Assembly: GCA_937925645.1 (NCBI GenBank) | Contig: CALAMB010000485.1 | Coordinates: 1-64,000, forward strand | Direction: 5' to 3' | DNA from: an uncultured Acidobacteriota bacterium | GTDB taxonomy: Bacteria; Acidobacteriota; JAAYUB01 | DNA length: 64,000 nucleotides | Shown: in pieces, positions 50,183 through 59,116 of the stretch | Layout: the number at the start of each line of letters is the position of its first letter | Numbering within the stretch: position 1 is the stretch's first letter | The notes under the pieces: generated by a model | Seen by the model: only the letters and a program-made list of their open reading frames with translations | What the model was told of the DNA's origin: nothing | Databases searched by the model: none | Program-made: the position numbers and the translations under genes

Positions 50183-50929
50183 TTGAACGAACAGGAACTG
50201 CGGCGGCTGCTCGAATCGCTCCAGCGGGGTGAAACACCCGTGGACGACGCGCTGGAGCGCCTGCGGCACCTGCCGTACGAGGATCTCGGCTTCGCCCGGG
50301 TGGACCACCACCGCGCCCTCCGGCACGGTTTCCCGGAAGTCATTTTCGGCCGCGGCAAGACCGTGGCCGAGGTGACGGCCATCGCCGAACGGATCATCGA
50401 CCGAACCGCCAACCTGCTGGTCACCCACGCCACTTCGGAAATGTACGAGGCGCTGGCCGCCCGCTTCGACGGCCTGATCCACCACCCCCGCGCCCGCTGC
50501 GTCACCCGGTGCACCGACGCCACCGAACGCGGGCGCGGCACCATTCTGATCATCACCGCCGGCACCGCCGACCTGCCGGTGGCCGAGGAGGCCATGGTCA
50601 CCGCGCAGATCATGGGCAACCGCGTGGAACTGGTGGCCGACGTGGGCGTGGCGGGCATCCACCGCCTGCTGGACGTGCGGGAGCAGATCGTCGCCGCCAC
50701 GGTGGTCGTCGCCGTGGCCGGCATGGAGGGCGCCCTGCCGAGCGCGGTGGGCGGCCTGGCATCCTGCCCGGTGATCGCCGTCCCCACGAGCGTCGGCTAC
50801 GGCGTGTCTTTCGGCGGCGTTGCGGCGCTGCTCGGCATGCTCAACTCGTGCGCGTCCAACGTCGCCGTGGTCAACATCGACAACGGTTTCGGCGCCGGCT
50901 ACGTGGCGGCGCTGGCCAACCGCCGCTGA
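50183..50929 (+). CDS. larB: Nickel-pincer cofactor biosynthesis carboxylase LarB
   Basis: Carboxylates nicotinic acid adenine dinucleotide and hydrolyses it, the first step to the nickel-pincer nucleotide. The 248-aa product has the N-terminal family helix ([20 protein letters not shown]), [20 protein letters not shown], and a C-terminal PurE-like core: [87 protein letters not shown] 50183 is used since GGGAGG lies just upstream; a TTG at 50096 has no ribosome site. larC is not in the window. Confidence 0.93.
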   Translation: MNEQELRRLLESLQRGETPVDDALERLRHLPYEDLGFARVDHHRALRHGFPEVIFGRGKTVAEVTAIAERIIDRTANLLVTHATSEMYEALAARFDGLIHHPRARCVTRCTDATERGRGTILIITAGTADLPVAEEAMVTAQIMGNRVELVADVGVAGIHRLLDVREQIVAATVVVAVAGMEGALPSAVGGLASCPVIAVPTSVGYGVSFGGVAALLGMLNSCASNVAVVNIDNGFGAGYVAALANRR

Positions 50930-50965
50930 GCGGCGGTTCATCCGAATCCAACGGAGGAGATCGTC

Positions 50966-52243
50966 ATGTCCGATACGTTCGAACCGAACGCCACCCGTGT
51001 GGTGGACCGTTTTCTGCGCTATGTCCGAATCGACACCACCTCGGCCGAGGACTCGCCTCATTTTCCGTCCACCGCCGTGCAACTGGACCTGGCCCGTTTG
51101 CTGGCCGAAGAGTTGCGCGAACTCGGCTTGACCGATGCCGTGGTGGACCAGTACGGCTACGTGTTCGCCACGCTCCCCTCAAACCTGCCGCCGCAGACCG
51201 CGCAGCAGATCCCGGTCATCGCCTTCATCGCCCACGTGGACACCTACTTCGGGGTCAGCGGCAAGGACGTTCAGCCTGTCGTGCACCGCGCCTACGGTGG
51301 CGGGGACATCGCCCTGCCGGGTGATCCCGCCCAGGTGATCCGCGCCGACGAAAACCCGGAGCTGGCCAATTTTGTCGGGGACGACATCATCACCTCGGAC
51401 GGCACCACCCTGCTCGGTGCCGACGACAAGGCCGGCGTCGCCGAAATCATGGCGGCGGTGGAATACCTGGTGCAGCACCCCGAGATTCCGCGCGGCACCG
51501 TCAAGATCGCCTTCACCCCCGACGAGGAGGTGGGCAACGGCACGAAGTATTTCGACGTGGCGAAGTTCGGCGCGGCGTTCGCCTACACGATCGACGGCGG
51601 CTATCCCGGCGAGGTGGAAAACGAAACCTTTTGCGCCGACACCGCCATCGTTCAGTTCGCCGGCCGAGACGTGCACCCCGGCTACGCCAAGGGGAAAATG
51701 GTCAACGCCGTCCGCGCCGCGGCCTACTTTGCCGGTCTTTACTCCGAAGAATCGCTGCCGGAAACCACCTCGGACCGGCAAGGGTATATCCACCCGTATC
51801 AGCTTGAGGGAAACGTGAGCGCCGCCAAGCTGACCACCCTGATCCGCGACTTCACCGTCGAAGGACTGGGGCAGTTCCACGACATCCTCAACAGCTACGC
51901 CGCGATCACGCAGGAACGATTCCCCGGCGTCGATGTCGACGTCCAGATCAAGGAGTCATACCGGAACATGATCTACAAGCTTCAGGAAGAGCCGCGGGTC
52001 ATGGACTACGCCGTCGAGGCGGTACAGCGGGCGGGCGTGGAGCCCATTCTCAAGGCCATCCGCGGAGGTACCGACGGCGCCCGACTCAGTTACATGGGCC
52101 TGCTGACGCCCAACCTGTTCGCCGGCGGCATGAACTTTCACAGCAAGCAGGAGTGGGTAGCCGTCGGGGCCATGGTCAAGGCGGTGGAAACAATCCTGCA
52201 CCTGGTCCAGGTTTGGCGCGAACGCTCGCTGGATGAGCGCTGA
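50966..52243 (+). CDS. pepT: Tripeptide aminopeptidase (peptidase T)
   Basis: Cytoplasmic two-zinc M20 peptidase releasing N-terminal residues from tripeptides. The 425-aa product has metal motifs AFIAHVDTYFGVSG, LLGADDKAGVAEIM, FTPDEEVGNG (general base and zinc Glu), TIDGGYPGEVENETF, DVHPGYAKGKM and the late GGMNFHSKQEW, with RGGTDGARLS for substrate binding. ATG 50966 follows GGAGGAG, 36 bp after larB. Confidence 0.95.
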   Translation: MSDTFEPNATRVVDRFLRYVRIDTTSAEDSPHFPSTAVQLDLARLLAEELRELGLTDAVVDQYGYVFATLPSNLPPQTAQQIPVIAFIAHVDTYFGVSGKDVQPVVHRAYGGGDIALPGDPAQVIRADENPELANFVGDDIITSDGTTLLGADDKAGVAEIMAAVEYLVQHPEIPRGTVKIAFTPDEEVGNGTKYFDVAKFGAAFAYTIDGGYPGEVENETFCADTAIVQFAGRDVHPGYAKGKMVNAVRAAAYFAGLYSEESLPETTSDRQGYIHPYQLEGNVSAAKLTTLIRDFTVEGLGQFHDILNSYAAITQERFPGVDVDVQIKESYRNMIYKLQEEPRVMDYAVEAVQRAGVEPILKAIRGGTDGARLSYMGLLTPNLFAGGMNFHSKQEWVAVGAMVKAVETILHLVQVWRERSLDER

Positions 52244-52324
52244 CACCGCGACGCGCCCGCGGACAATCCGTAGCCGTTACGGTCCGGCGGCGGTTGACGA
52301 CCCGCCCGGGATCGTGGAGATGCC

Positions 52325-52900
52325 ATGGTCAAGATCTACACCGGGACCGGCGATGCCGGTCAGACGAGTCTCTTCACGGGCGAGCGCGTGCCCAAAGACC
52401 ACCTGCGGCTCCAGGTGTACGGCACCCTGGACGAGCTGAACGCCGTGCTGGGGCAGGCGCTGGCCACCGAGCCCGGTCCGGCCGCCGCCCATCGAATCCA
52501 CCGGCTGCAAACGCTCCTGTTCATCCTCTGCTCGGACCTGGCCACGCCGCGGCCGCCCGCCGGCGAGCCCGACCGCGTGACCCGCATCGATGCCCGGCAC
52601 ATCCGCTACCTGGAAACGGACATCGACGCGATGTCCGCCGCGATGGCGCCGCTCGGCCAATTCATCCTCCCCGGCGGCTGTCCGGCCGCGGCCGCGCTGC
52701 ATCTGGCCCGAACCGTCTGCCGGCGGGCGGAGCGCTGGCTGGTCCGACTGCAGGCCGAGACCGGGCTCGGCGACCACGTGCCCGTGCTGGTCAACCGATT
52801 GAGCGACTACCTGTTCACGCTGGCTCGCTACGCCAACCACCTGGCGGGCCGCGGTGACGACCTGCTCCATCGGGAGTTCCCGGAGATCGACAACCTGTGA
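52325..52900 (+). CDS. Cob(I)alamin adenosyltransferase, PduO/MMAB type
   Basis: Transfers adenosyl from ATP to cob(I)alamin to form adenosylcobalamin. The 191-aa product has the N-terminal ATP site MVKIYTGTGDAGQTSLFTGE, YGTLDELNAVLGQAL, LETDIDAMSAAMAPLGQFIL, ALHLARTVCRRAERWLV, and LSDYLFTLARYANHLAG. It lies 81 bp after pepT. No B12-dependent mutase or riboswitch is seen in the window. Confidence 0.94.
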   Translation: MVKIYTGTGDAGQTSLFTGERVPKDHLRLQVYGTLDELNAVLGQALATEPGPAAAHRIHRLQTLLFILCSDLATPRPPAGEPDRVTRIDARHIRYLETDIDAMSAAMAPLGQFILPGGCPAAAALHLARTVCRRAERWLVRLQAETGLGDHVPVLVNRLSDYLFTLARYANHLAGRGDDLLHREFPEIDNL

Positions 52901-52918
52901 CACGGGCCCCGCGGCATC

Positions 52919-52948
52919 TTGACAACCGCCGGACGGCGCGGCTACACT
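52919..52948 (+). promoter_or_regulatory. Promoter for kdtA-lpxK
   Basis: Perfect TTGACA (52919-52924), 18-nt spacer, TACACT (52943-52948), 28 bp upstream of kdtA. Confidence 0.6.
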
Positions 52949-52976
52949 GCCTCCACCCCGTCCTTCGGCAGGCCCG

Positions 52977-54287
52977 ATGACCCTGATTCTCCTGATTTAC
53001 AACCTGATTCTGGCACTGCTCTTGCCGCCGGCGCTCGTCTACTTTTTCATCCGCCGCCTCATCAAGGGTCGCGCGTTTGCCGGCGCCGCCGACCGACTGG
53101 CCCTCCGGCGGCCGCCCCCGCCTGTCGAGGGACAGACCGCCATTTGGATCCACGCGGTGAGCGTCGGTGAAGTGCTCGCGGTGGCGCCGCTGGTGGCGCG
53201 CATCCGCCGCGACGAGCCGGGCGCCCGGATCTACCTGTCCACCATCACCCCCACCGGCCAGGCCACCGCCCGCAAGACGTTCACCGACACCGTCACGCTC
53301 TTCTACTGCCCCTACGACCTGTGGTGGCCGGTCCGGCGGGTGATGCGGCGGATCCAGCCCCGCCGGCTGGTGATCGCCGAGACGGAGATCTGGCCCACCC
53401 TGCTTGCGGCGGCCCGCCGCCAGGGCGTTCCAGTCAGTTTGGTCAACGGCCGCATCTCTGACCGTTCCCTGCCCCGATATCGATGCGTGCGCGCGCTCTT
53501 GCGCCCCTTCCTTGAGATTCCGGATCACTGGCTCATGCAGACCGAAGAGGACGCGCGCCGCATCCGCGAGCTGGGCGCGCCGGCCGCACGGGTTCAGGTG
53601 GCGGGCAATCTGAAATTCGACTCCCTCCGGCTGATCCAGTCCAACACGGCGCTCGCCGCCGCCATCGGGGCTTGCTGGGGAACCGCCCGGCCCCTGGTGC
53701 TCCTGTGCGGCAGCACCATGGAAGGCGAGGAGGTCCTCCTAGCCGACCTGCACGTCCGCCTCCGGCCGAGCCGGCCGGAGCTCCGGCTCCTGGTGGCGCC
53801 GCGGCACCCCGAGCGGTTCGGCCGGGCGGCCGACGCGTTCCGGCAGCGCGGCCTGCGCGTGACGCTCCGCTCCCGGTTAATCTCTGGCGAATTGGCCGGA
53901 CCGGCGGACGTGGTGATCCTCGACACGCTGGGCGAACTGGCCGGACTCTACACGGCGGCCGACCTGGTGTTCATCGGCGGCACCCTGACCCCCACCGGCG
54001 GCCACAACGTCCTGGAGCCCGCGGCCGCCGGCCGCCCTATTCTGATCGGTCCGTCCATGGAAAACTTCCGCGAAATCGCCGCGCTCTTCCGCCAGGCGGA
54101 TGCCCTGCGACAGGCTGCCGACGCCGCCGATTTCGAACACCAACTCGTCAAGCTACTCGACAACCCGGGTGAGCGCGCCGCCCTGGGCCGGCGGGCGCTC
54201 GAACTGGTCCGGTCGCACCAGGGAGCCACCGACCGATGCTGGGCGCTCATCCGCAACCAGGCGCCAGCGGGGAGCACCGCGTCATGA
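52977..54287 (+). CDS. kdtA: 3-deoxy-D-manno-octulosonic acid transferase (KdtA/WaaA)
   Basis: Adds Kdo from CMP-Kdo to lipid A precursor at the inner membrane. The 436-aa GT30 protein has an N-terminal membrane segment (LLIYNLILALLLPPALVYFF), then IWIHAVSVGEVLAVAPLVAR with the catalytic Glu, YLSTITPTGQATARKTF, VIAETEIWPTLLAAARRQGV, and the C-terminal LVLLCGSTMEGEE and VFIGGTLTPTGGHNVLEPAA. It overlaps lpxK by 4 bp. Confidence 0.95.
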   Translation: MTLILLIYNLILALLLPPALVYFFIRRLIKGRAFAGAADRLALRRPPPPVEGQTAIWIHAVSVGEVLAVAPLVARIRRDEPGARIYLSTITPTGQATARKTFTDTVTLFYCPYDLWWPVRRVMRRIQPRRLVIAETEIWPTLLAAARRQGVPVSLVNGRISDRSLPRYRCVRALLRPFLEIPDHWLMQTEEDARRIRELGAPAARVQVAGNLKFDSLRLIQSNTALAAAIGACWGTARPLVLLCGSTMEGEEVLLADLHVRLRPSRPELRLLVAPRHPERFGRAADAFRQRGLRVTLRSRLISGELAGPADVVILDTLGELAGLYTAADLVFIGGTLTPTGGHNVLEPAAAGRPILIGPSMENFREIAALFRQADALRQAADAADFEHQLVKLLDNPGERAALGRRALELVRSHQGATDRCWALIRNQAPAGSTAS

Positions 54288-55351
54288 ATCCATACGCTCC
54301 ACCCGTTGTGCTCACTCCCGTCCTGCGCCCTGCCGCCTGGCTCTACGGCCTGGCCGCGGCGTGGCGCAACCGACGGTATGAGACCGGCGCGCGGACAACG
54401 GAACAGCTGGCGCACCCGGTGCTTGCGGTGGGCAACCTCACCGTGGGCGGCACCGGCAAGACGCCGGTGACGGCGCACCTGGCCGCGGAGTTCCAGCGGC
54501 GCGGCTGGCGACCGGCGATCCTGAGCCGCGGCTACCGCCGGCGGGGCGAACGCGACGAGGCGGTCGCGGTGGTGTCCGACGGCACGACCATCCGCCTCGG
54601 TCCCGAGGAGGCAGGCGACGAACCGGTTCTGCTGGCGCGGCGTCTGCCGGGCGTCCCGGTGTTATGCCACCGCCGCCGCGCCGTCGCCGGCCACTGGGCC
54701 GAGGCCAACCTGTCCGTGAACCTCTTCATCCTGGATGACGGTTTTCAGCACCGGGCGCTGCATCGGGACTGCAACCTCCTGCTTCTCGACGGCGCCGCGC
54801 CGCTGGGCAACGGCCGGCTCCTGCCCGCGGGTCCGCTGCGGGAACACGCTCGTGGCATGAGCCGGGCGGACCTGATCCTCCTCACCCGATGCGTGGTGCC
54901 GGTAGACACGCCGCCGCCGGCCGCGGCGCGCCACGCGCCCGGCGTGCCCGTTTTCTCTTCGGACTTTATTCCGGTCGGTTTGTCGGATCCGAACGAACAG
55001 CCCCTCGGCGGCATCGATGGCCTGCGCAATCAGCGGGCAGTGGCCTTCTGCGGCCTGGCCCGCCCCGAGCCGTTTTTCAGGATGCTGGAATCGGCCGGGG
55101 TCACGCTCCTCGCGCGCCTGGCCTTCGCCGACCATCAGGTGTACGATTCGGCCGTCCGCGAACGGATTGTCGCGGCCTGCCGGCGCGAATCGCCCGACGT
55201 GCTGCTCACCACGGAGAAGGATCTCGTGAAGCTGCCCGCCGCTGCCTTGCCGTGCCCGTTACGCGCCGTCACCATCGCCGTGCAGGTTCACCAGCCCGGC
55301 TGTCTGGACGCCATCGAGGCCCGGCTGATTCGGCGGCAGCCCGGAAAGTAG
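54284..55351 (+). CDS. lpxK: Tetraacyldisaccharide 4'-kinase (LpxK)
   Basis: Phosphorylates the 4' position of the lipid A disaccharide. The 355-aa product has an N-terminal membrane-associated helix (VLRPAAWLYGLAAAWRNRRY), the Walker A VGNLTVGGTGKTPVTAHLA, PAILSRGYRRRGE, GDEPVLLARRLPGVPV, VNLFILDDGFQHRALHRDCN, and LLTTEKDLVKL. ATG 54284 overlaps kdtA by 4 bp. The 3' end overlaps the convergent SpoIID gene by 64 bp. Confidence 0.95.
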   Translation: MNPYAPPVVLTPVLRPAAWLYGLAAAWRNRRYETGARTTEQLAHPVLAVGNLTVGGTGKTPVTAHLAAEFQRRGWRPAILSRGYRRRGERDEAVAVVSDGTTIRLGPEEAGDEPVLLARRLPGVPVLCHRRRAVAGHWAEANLSVNLFILDDGFQHRALHRDCNLLLLDGAAPLGNGRLLPAGPLREHARGMSRADLILLTRCVVPVDTPPPAAARHAPGVPVFSSDFIPVGLSDPNEQPLGGIDGLRNQRAVAFCGLARPEPFFRMLESAGVTLLARLAFADHQVYDSAVRERIVAACRRESPDVLLTTEKDLVKLPAAALPCPLRAVTIAVQVHQPGCLDAIEARLIRRQPGK

Positions 55352-56505
55352 AAATCCAGGATAGCGTCCGCCGTCGCTCCCGCGCGCGCCATGGCCACCG
55401 CCCCGGCCAGGCACAACCCGGCGTTGTGCCCGAAGCCGCGGCCGGTGAACATCAAACGATCGCCTGCCTGCCGAACCTGGAAGCGGTTGCTGCGAATCAG
55501 GTTCCAGCCGAAGGTTCGCCCGCAGGCGATCCGGAACTCCTCCACCGGAATCCGGCGTTCGCCGTGATCGCCCGCCAGCACGACCACGGGTGACCGCCCG
55601 GGCGGCTCCTCAACCCGGATCTCCGCGGGGGCGAACCATCCGAGAGCCGAACCGATTCGCGACAGGAAATCCGAACCAACCACATCGGCCGTCCAGACCG
55701 CGTCGGGGCTTTCCCGGCAGCGATCGCACGGTCGGGCGGGACCGGCGCCTTTCACCCCCGGCCAGATCCACGCGGCGGGCAGCGGCGCCCCCCCGCAGCA
55801 GGCGGAAAACGGCGCCAGGGCCAGCCTGCCGCTCCGGACGAGCACCGCGTCGCGTGTCGGCGCCAGCGTTCGGCTGATCGAAGCCGCGCCGTTCTCCTCG
55901 CCCTGGTACAGCATGCAATGGGTGTTGTCGCACAGGTCACACCCTGTGTCCGCGTGACGCCCGCGCCACCGGAGCGCCTGGGTGCGCACCGCCGCTGCCA
56001 GCGCCTGAATCGCCGCCGGCGGTGCGGCCGTCCCCAACTCCGCCGCGACGACTCCGGCCACATAATCATCGAAGGGCCGGTGCGCCACGAGCTGGAGCCA
56101 GCCGCCGGCGGCCGCGGGTCGGACCGCGACAGATCCGCGAAACACGCGGCGGAATCCGTTCGCCAGCCGGACTTCGATCCGGCCGTCGGGAGCTGCCGGC
56201 GTCACCACCCATCCGCGGCCATCTGCCGGATCCTGTCCGGCCATGACCGCCCGCACCCGCTCGCCGTCCCGGCTGAGCGCAATCACCGCTCCCGGTGACA
56301 GGACGCGCCCCGGTTCGGCGCCGTCATCCACACTCACGGTCGCCGCATCTACGGCTGCCAGTTCGACCGCCTGCGGTCGGAACAAGCCGAGCACATCGAT
56401 CCGAACGATCGGCGTCGAAGCCCCCGCTTCGCCGCAGAGCGGCGCCGCGCTGAGCAGCACCAGCAGAATGGCTGCCCGGCAGACGGGATATTTCAGGCGG
56501 TTCAT
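55288..56505 (-). CDS. SpoIID/LytB-domain exported protein
   Basis: A 405-aa exported protein (signal ILLVLLSAAPLCGEAGA). The SpoIID domain, a family including lytic transglycosylases that cut denuded glycan strands, spans ~res 40-395: YVAGVVAAELGTAAPPAAIQ holds the catalytic Glu156, followed by AVRTQALRWR, then CDLCDNTHCMLYQG (C189, C192, C197), SACCGGAPLP, CDRC, and the ending GRGFGHNAGLCLAGAVAMAR and ILDFYFPG. In non-sporulating bacteria such proteins take part in cell-wall turnover. The last ~12 residues lie in the overlap with lpxK. Start overlaps the PBP-like gene (ATGA). Confidence 0.87.
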   Translation of the reverse strand: MNRLKYPVCRAAILLVLLSAAPLCGEAGASTPIVRIDVLGLFRPQAVELAAVDAATVSVDDGAEPGRVLSPGAVIALSRDGERVRAVMAGQDPADGRGWVVTPAAPDGRIEVRLANGFRRVFRGSVAVRPAAAGGWLQLVAHRPFDDYVAGVVAAELGTAAPPAAIQALAAAVRTQALRWRGRHADTGCDLCDNTHCMLYQGEENGAASISRTLAPTRDAVLVRSGRLALAPFSACCGGAPLPAAWIWPGVKGAGPARPCDRCRESPDAVWTADVVGSDFLSRIGSALGWFAPAEIRVEEPPGRSPVVVLAGDHGERRIPVEEFRIACGRTFGWNLIRSNRFQVRQAGDRLMFTGRGFGHNAGLCLAGAVAMARAGATADAILDFYFPGCRRISRASMASRQPGW

Positions 56506-57473
56506 GGCCGCATCCGCCGCCACCGGCAGAAATCGCGCAGCACGTCGCCGGCCAGGGGTGCCGCCGTGGTCGCGGCCATCCCGCGGGGCACGAACAGGGC
56601 GACGAACGCCCGGGGCTGTCCGGCCGGCCAGAAGGCGGCAACCATGCACACCTCGTCGGGCCGCCGCCCGGTGGCGTCGCGGTGCGGCGACTGCGAGGAC
56701 GAGGTTTTGACCCATAGGTCGTCGGAGCCGAACCGCCGCGAAAGTTCCACGGCGGTGCCGCCCGCGGCCGCCGCCCGCAAGCCTTTCCGCACGGCCGCCA
56801 GGGCGGCCGGATCCCCCATCGGCGGGCCGAGGATCAGCTTGCGCGCACCCGTCCCTGCCGGCCAGTCCACCCGCCGGCCCATCACCAGCGCCGCCAGGGC
56901 GCGGCTCCATGACTCAAAGGTCAGACTCTGAGCGGTCAGCCGGCCGTCCATGAATGCGTCCGCCCACTGTTTTGCCGTAACCGGTTCTGCGGCGGAAGCG
57001 GACCAGCTGACAGGGAAAAACGGCGCGACGGCTTCCCGGTACTGATCCGGGTTCAAGCGCGGCGTCACACGGCGGAACCATGCGTTGCAACTCTGCGCCA
57101 ACGCCTGTTCCAGGTTCAGGCGCCCATGGCCGGGGCCATACCAGCATCGGTGCTGCGGATCCCGCCAGCCTTCGCAGAGAATAGTTTCGTCCTCGCCGAT
57201 GTGCCCGCAGACGACCAGCGCATAGGCCAAAAAGGGCTTGACCCACGAACCGGCGGGCACCCGGGTGCCGCCCACGGCGCCTTCGCCCGCCGGGTACAGC
57301 CGGCCTGCTACCAGATCACCCACCAGGGCGTAGGCGCCGGGCTCGCGGACCACGCGGGCGGTCCAGTCATCGGGGGGCGCCCCGGCCACCGCCACGGCGC
57401 CAAGCGCCAAGGCAAAGACAAGGATGGCCTGCCGCCGTCCCTCACGGGGCGGCCAGGTACTCGACACGCTCAT
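56502..57473 (-). CDS. Penicillin-binding-like protein with degenerate third motif
   Basis: A 323-aa exported protein (signal ILVFALALGAVAVAGAPP). It has the SxxK motif in GSWVKPFLAYAL (S76, K79), an SxN in LAQSCNAWF (S128-C-N130), and where KTG is expected it has K256-T-S in LWVKTSSSQ. It ends with a strand pair typical of transpeptidases (VCMVAAFWPAGQPRAFVALF). The first two motifs suggest a working nucleophile, but the loss of Gly in KTG makes catalysis doubtful. It is shorter than normal class B PBPs and lacks a dimerisation domain. It overlaps the upstream DUF3352-like gene by 32 bp and the SpoIID gene by 4 bp, so the wall-related genes are coupled. Confidence 0.78.
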   Translation of the reverse strand: MSVSSTWPPREGRRQAILVFALALGAVAVAGAPPDDWTARVVREPGAYALVGDLVAGRLYPAGEGAVGGTRVPAGSWVKPFLAYALVVCGHIGEDETILCEGWRDPQHRCWYGPGHGRLNLEQALAQSCNAWFRRVTPRLNPDQYREAVAPFFPVSWSASAAEPVTAKQWADAFMDGRLTAQSLTFESWSRALAALVMGRRVDWPAGTGARKLILGPPMGDPAALAAVRKGLRAAAAGGTAVELSRRFGSDDLWVKTSSSQSPHRDATGRRPDEVCMVAAFWPAGQPRAFVALFVPRGMAATTAAPLAGDVLRDFCRWRRMRP

Positions 57474-59106
57474 AAATCCCGGCCGGCATCCGCCGCTGGA
57501 CGAAGCGGATCCGGTCCACCGCCTGGAGCACGCCCAGCAGCGACGGCACCACCCGGCTCATGAAGCGGGGGGCTTCGCCAGACGGCTGTTCCGCCGAAGC
57601 CTGTCCCATGTCCGCCAGCAACCGGCGGTACTTGTCCCCGGCGACCGCCAGGTTCAGACCGCCCGCGGCGTCCGCGCCGGCGGCGGTCGCGGCCAGCCGC
57701 CGCGCCTCGGCGAGCATCGCGGCGGATGTGGCGATGAGAAGCGTCCCCGGCTCCGGCTCGGCCAGCCACACATCCACCGGCTCGCGGCAGCGGAACACGC
57801 CGGGCTCCGCCTCCGCCCATGCCACCGCCGCCGGATTGGTCAGATAGGCGGCAGCCAGCGTGCGCGTCAGGATCTCCCGGAACCGGCCGGCCGACCCGGC
57901 CGACTTCTCGCCGATCAGGGCCAGCCCGCCGCCCAGCGTGCTCCAGGTCCGGGTGTTGCCGGCCTGCGGCGCGTCCCAGGTCCAGCCCATCCGCCACGGC
58001 CCGGCGGCGGCCAGATAAACGTCAAGCTCCGCCCCGGCCCCGGCCGCGCCGGCCCAGAGTGTTTCGGCGGAAACGTCAGACGATGGCACATCGACGGTCC
58101 GTTCGAAGTCGGACGATTCGGCCGCGGCGACTGTGTACGCCGCCCCCCGGTACAACGTGTGCGGTTTGAGTTCGGCCTGCCTTTCCGCCGGCAGCCGGAG
58201 AACGCCCTCCAGGATCAACTGCCGGATGTCGTCCGCCGCCGCCGTCCGACGCGTCGTCCAGAAGGGCGCGGTGACGCCCGGATCCGGCGGCGCCGTCGGC
58301 GGCGGGAACGCCGCCGGCCCGTCCTTCGCCGTTAGGAAGAGTCGCTCCTCGGTCCAGCCGGCGCCGGCGCGCGCGATCACCAGCAGCGCCCGGGTGCAGC
58401 CGGACCACTCGCCGTCCTCGCCATGGATCCAGTAACGGTGGTAGTACGACGTTTTGCGGATCGCGGCCAGATCCATGTCCAGGCGCAGCGCGTGCGGCCG
58501 CGCAGCAGCCGCTGCCGGAAACGACCAGCCGCCGCCCTCGCGGCGCAGGCGGATCACCTCGCGCAGCAACCGGTCCGAGGTGGCCAGGTAGACCGTGGCG
58601 CCGTCGCGCCACAGTCCGAGGAACACGCCGCCGTCCTCCAGGTAGCGGCCGCGGTAGGCGGTGCCGTCGGCGTCGCGCGCCTCCAGCGCCACGGCGACCG
58701 CGTCGGCAGCCGCCCGGCCGGCCGGACCCGTCTCCACCGCCAGCAGGCCCTCCCGCCGGCCCGGGTCGTACACGGCCAGCACCGCGCGGCGGGCGTCCAG
58801 TTGGCGCAGAAAATCCAGGTCCAGCTCCCGGCCCGCCAGCGCTGACAACATCCCCAGCCGGTCTTCCCATTTCAGGAAGACTCGCGACCGAATGAACAGC
58901 TCCCGGGCCGCCCCCGACTCCCACGTCTTTTTGGCCGCGGAGGCCTCCCACTGGGCCAGCAAGCTGCTCAAGTCAGGGGTGTCAGCGTACACCATCGCCC
59001 CGGCCGGGATGGCCGGCGCCGGCGGACCCGCATCCGCCGAACGTCCGACAGCGCCCATCGCCGCCACCACGCCCAGGATCCCCATCAGCCGAACAATGCC
59101 TCTCAT
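57442..59106 (-). CDS. Exported DUF3352-like protein (second copy)
   Basis: A 554-aa protein with a signal peptide (LMGILGVVAAMGAVGRSADA). It begins IPAGAMVYADTPDLSSLLAQ, the opening of DUF3352-like proteins, then repeated beta/alpha units (LDARRAVLAVYDPGRREGLL, VYLATSDRLLREVIRLRREG, LLIATSAAMLAEARRLAATA). No active-site motif. Layout and length resemble the protein at 46971-48698. It is 10 bp downstream of the giant helical-repeat gene and overlaps the PBP-like gene by 32 bp. Function unknown; position in the wall operon suggests an envelope role. Confidence 0.7.
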   Translation of the reverse strand: MRGIVRLMGILGVVAAMGAVGRSADAGPPAPAIPAGAMVYADTPDLSSLLAQWEASAAKKTWESGAARELFIRSRVFLKWEDRLGMLSALAGRELDLDFLRQLDARRAVLAVYDPGRREGLLAVETGPAGRAAADAVAVALEARDADGTAYRGRYLEDGGVFLGLWRDGATVYLATSDRLLREVIRLRREGGGWSFPAAAAARPHALRLDMDLAAIRKTSYYHRYWIHGEDGEWSGCTRALLVIARAGAGWTEERLFLTAKDGPAAFPPPTAPPDPGVTAPFWTTRRTAAADDIRQLILEGVLRLPAERQAELKPHTLYRGAAYTVAAAESSDFERTVDVPSSDVSAETLWAGAAGAGAELDVYLAAAGPWRMGWTWDAPQAGNTRTWSTLGGGLALIGEKSAGSAGRFREILTRTLAAAYLTNPAAVAWAEAEPGVFRCREPVDVWLAEPEPGTLLIATSAAMLAEARRLAATAAGADAAGGLNLAVAGDKYRRLLADMGQASAEQPSGEAPRFMSRVVPSLLGVLQAVDRIRFVQRRMPAGIYERVEYLAAP

Positions 59107-59116
59107 GATCCACCTC

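Noticed and set aside
52244..52324. Cobalamin riboswitch before the adenosyltransferase gene
   Set aside because: Only 81 bp between pepT and the gene; too short for the B12 element and no B12-box-like sequence seen.
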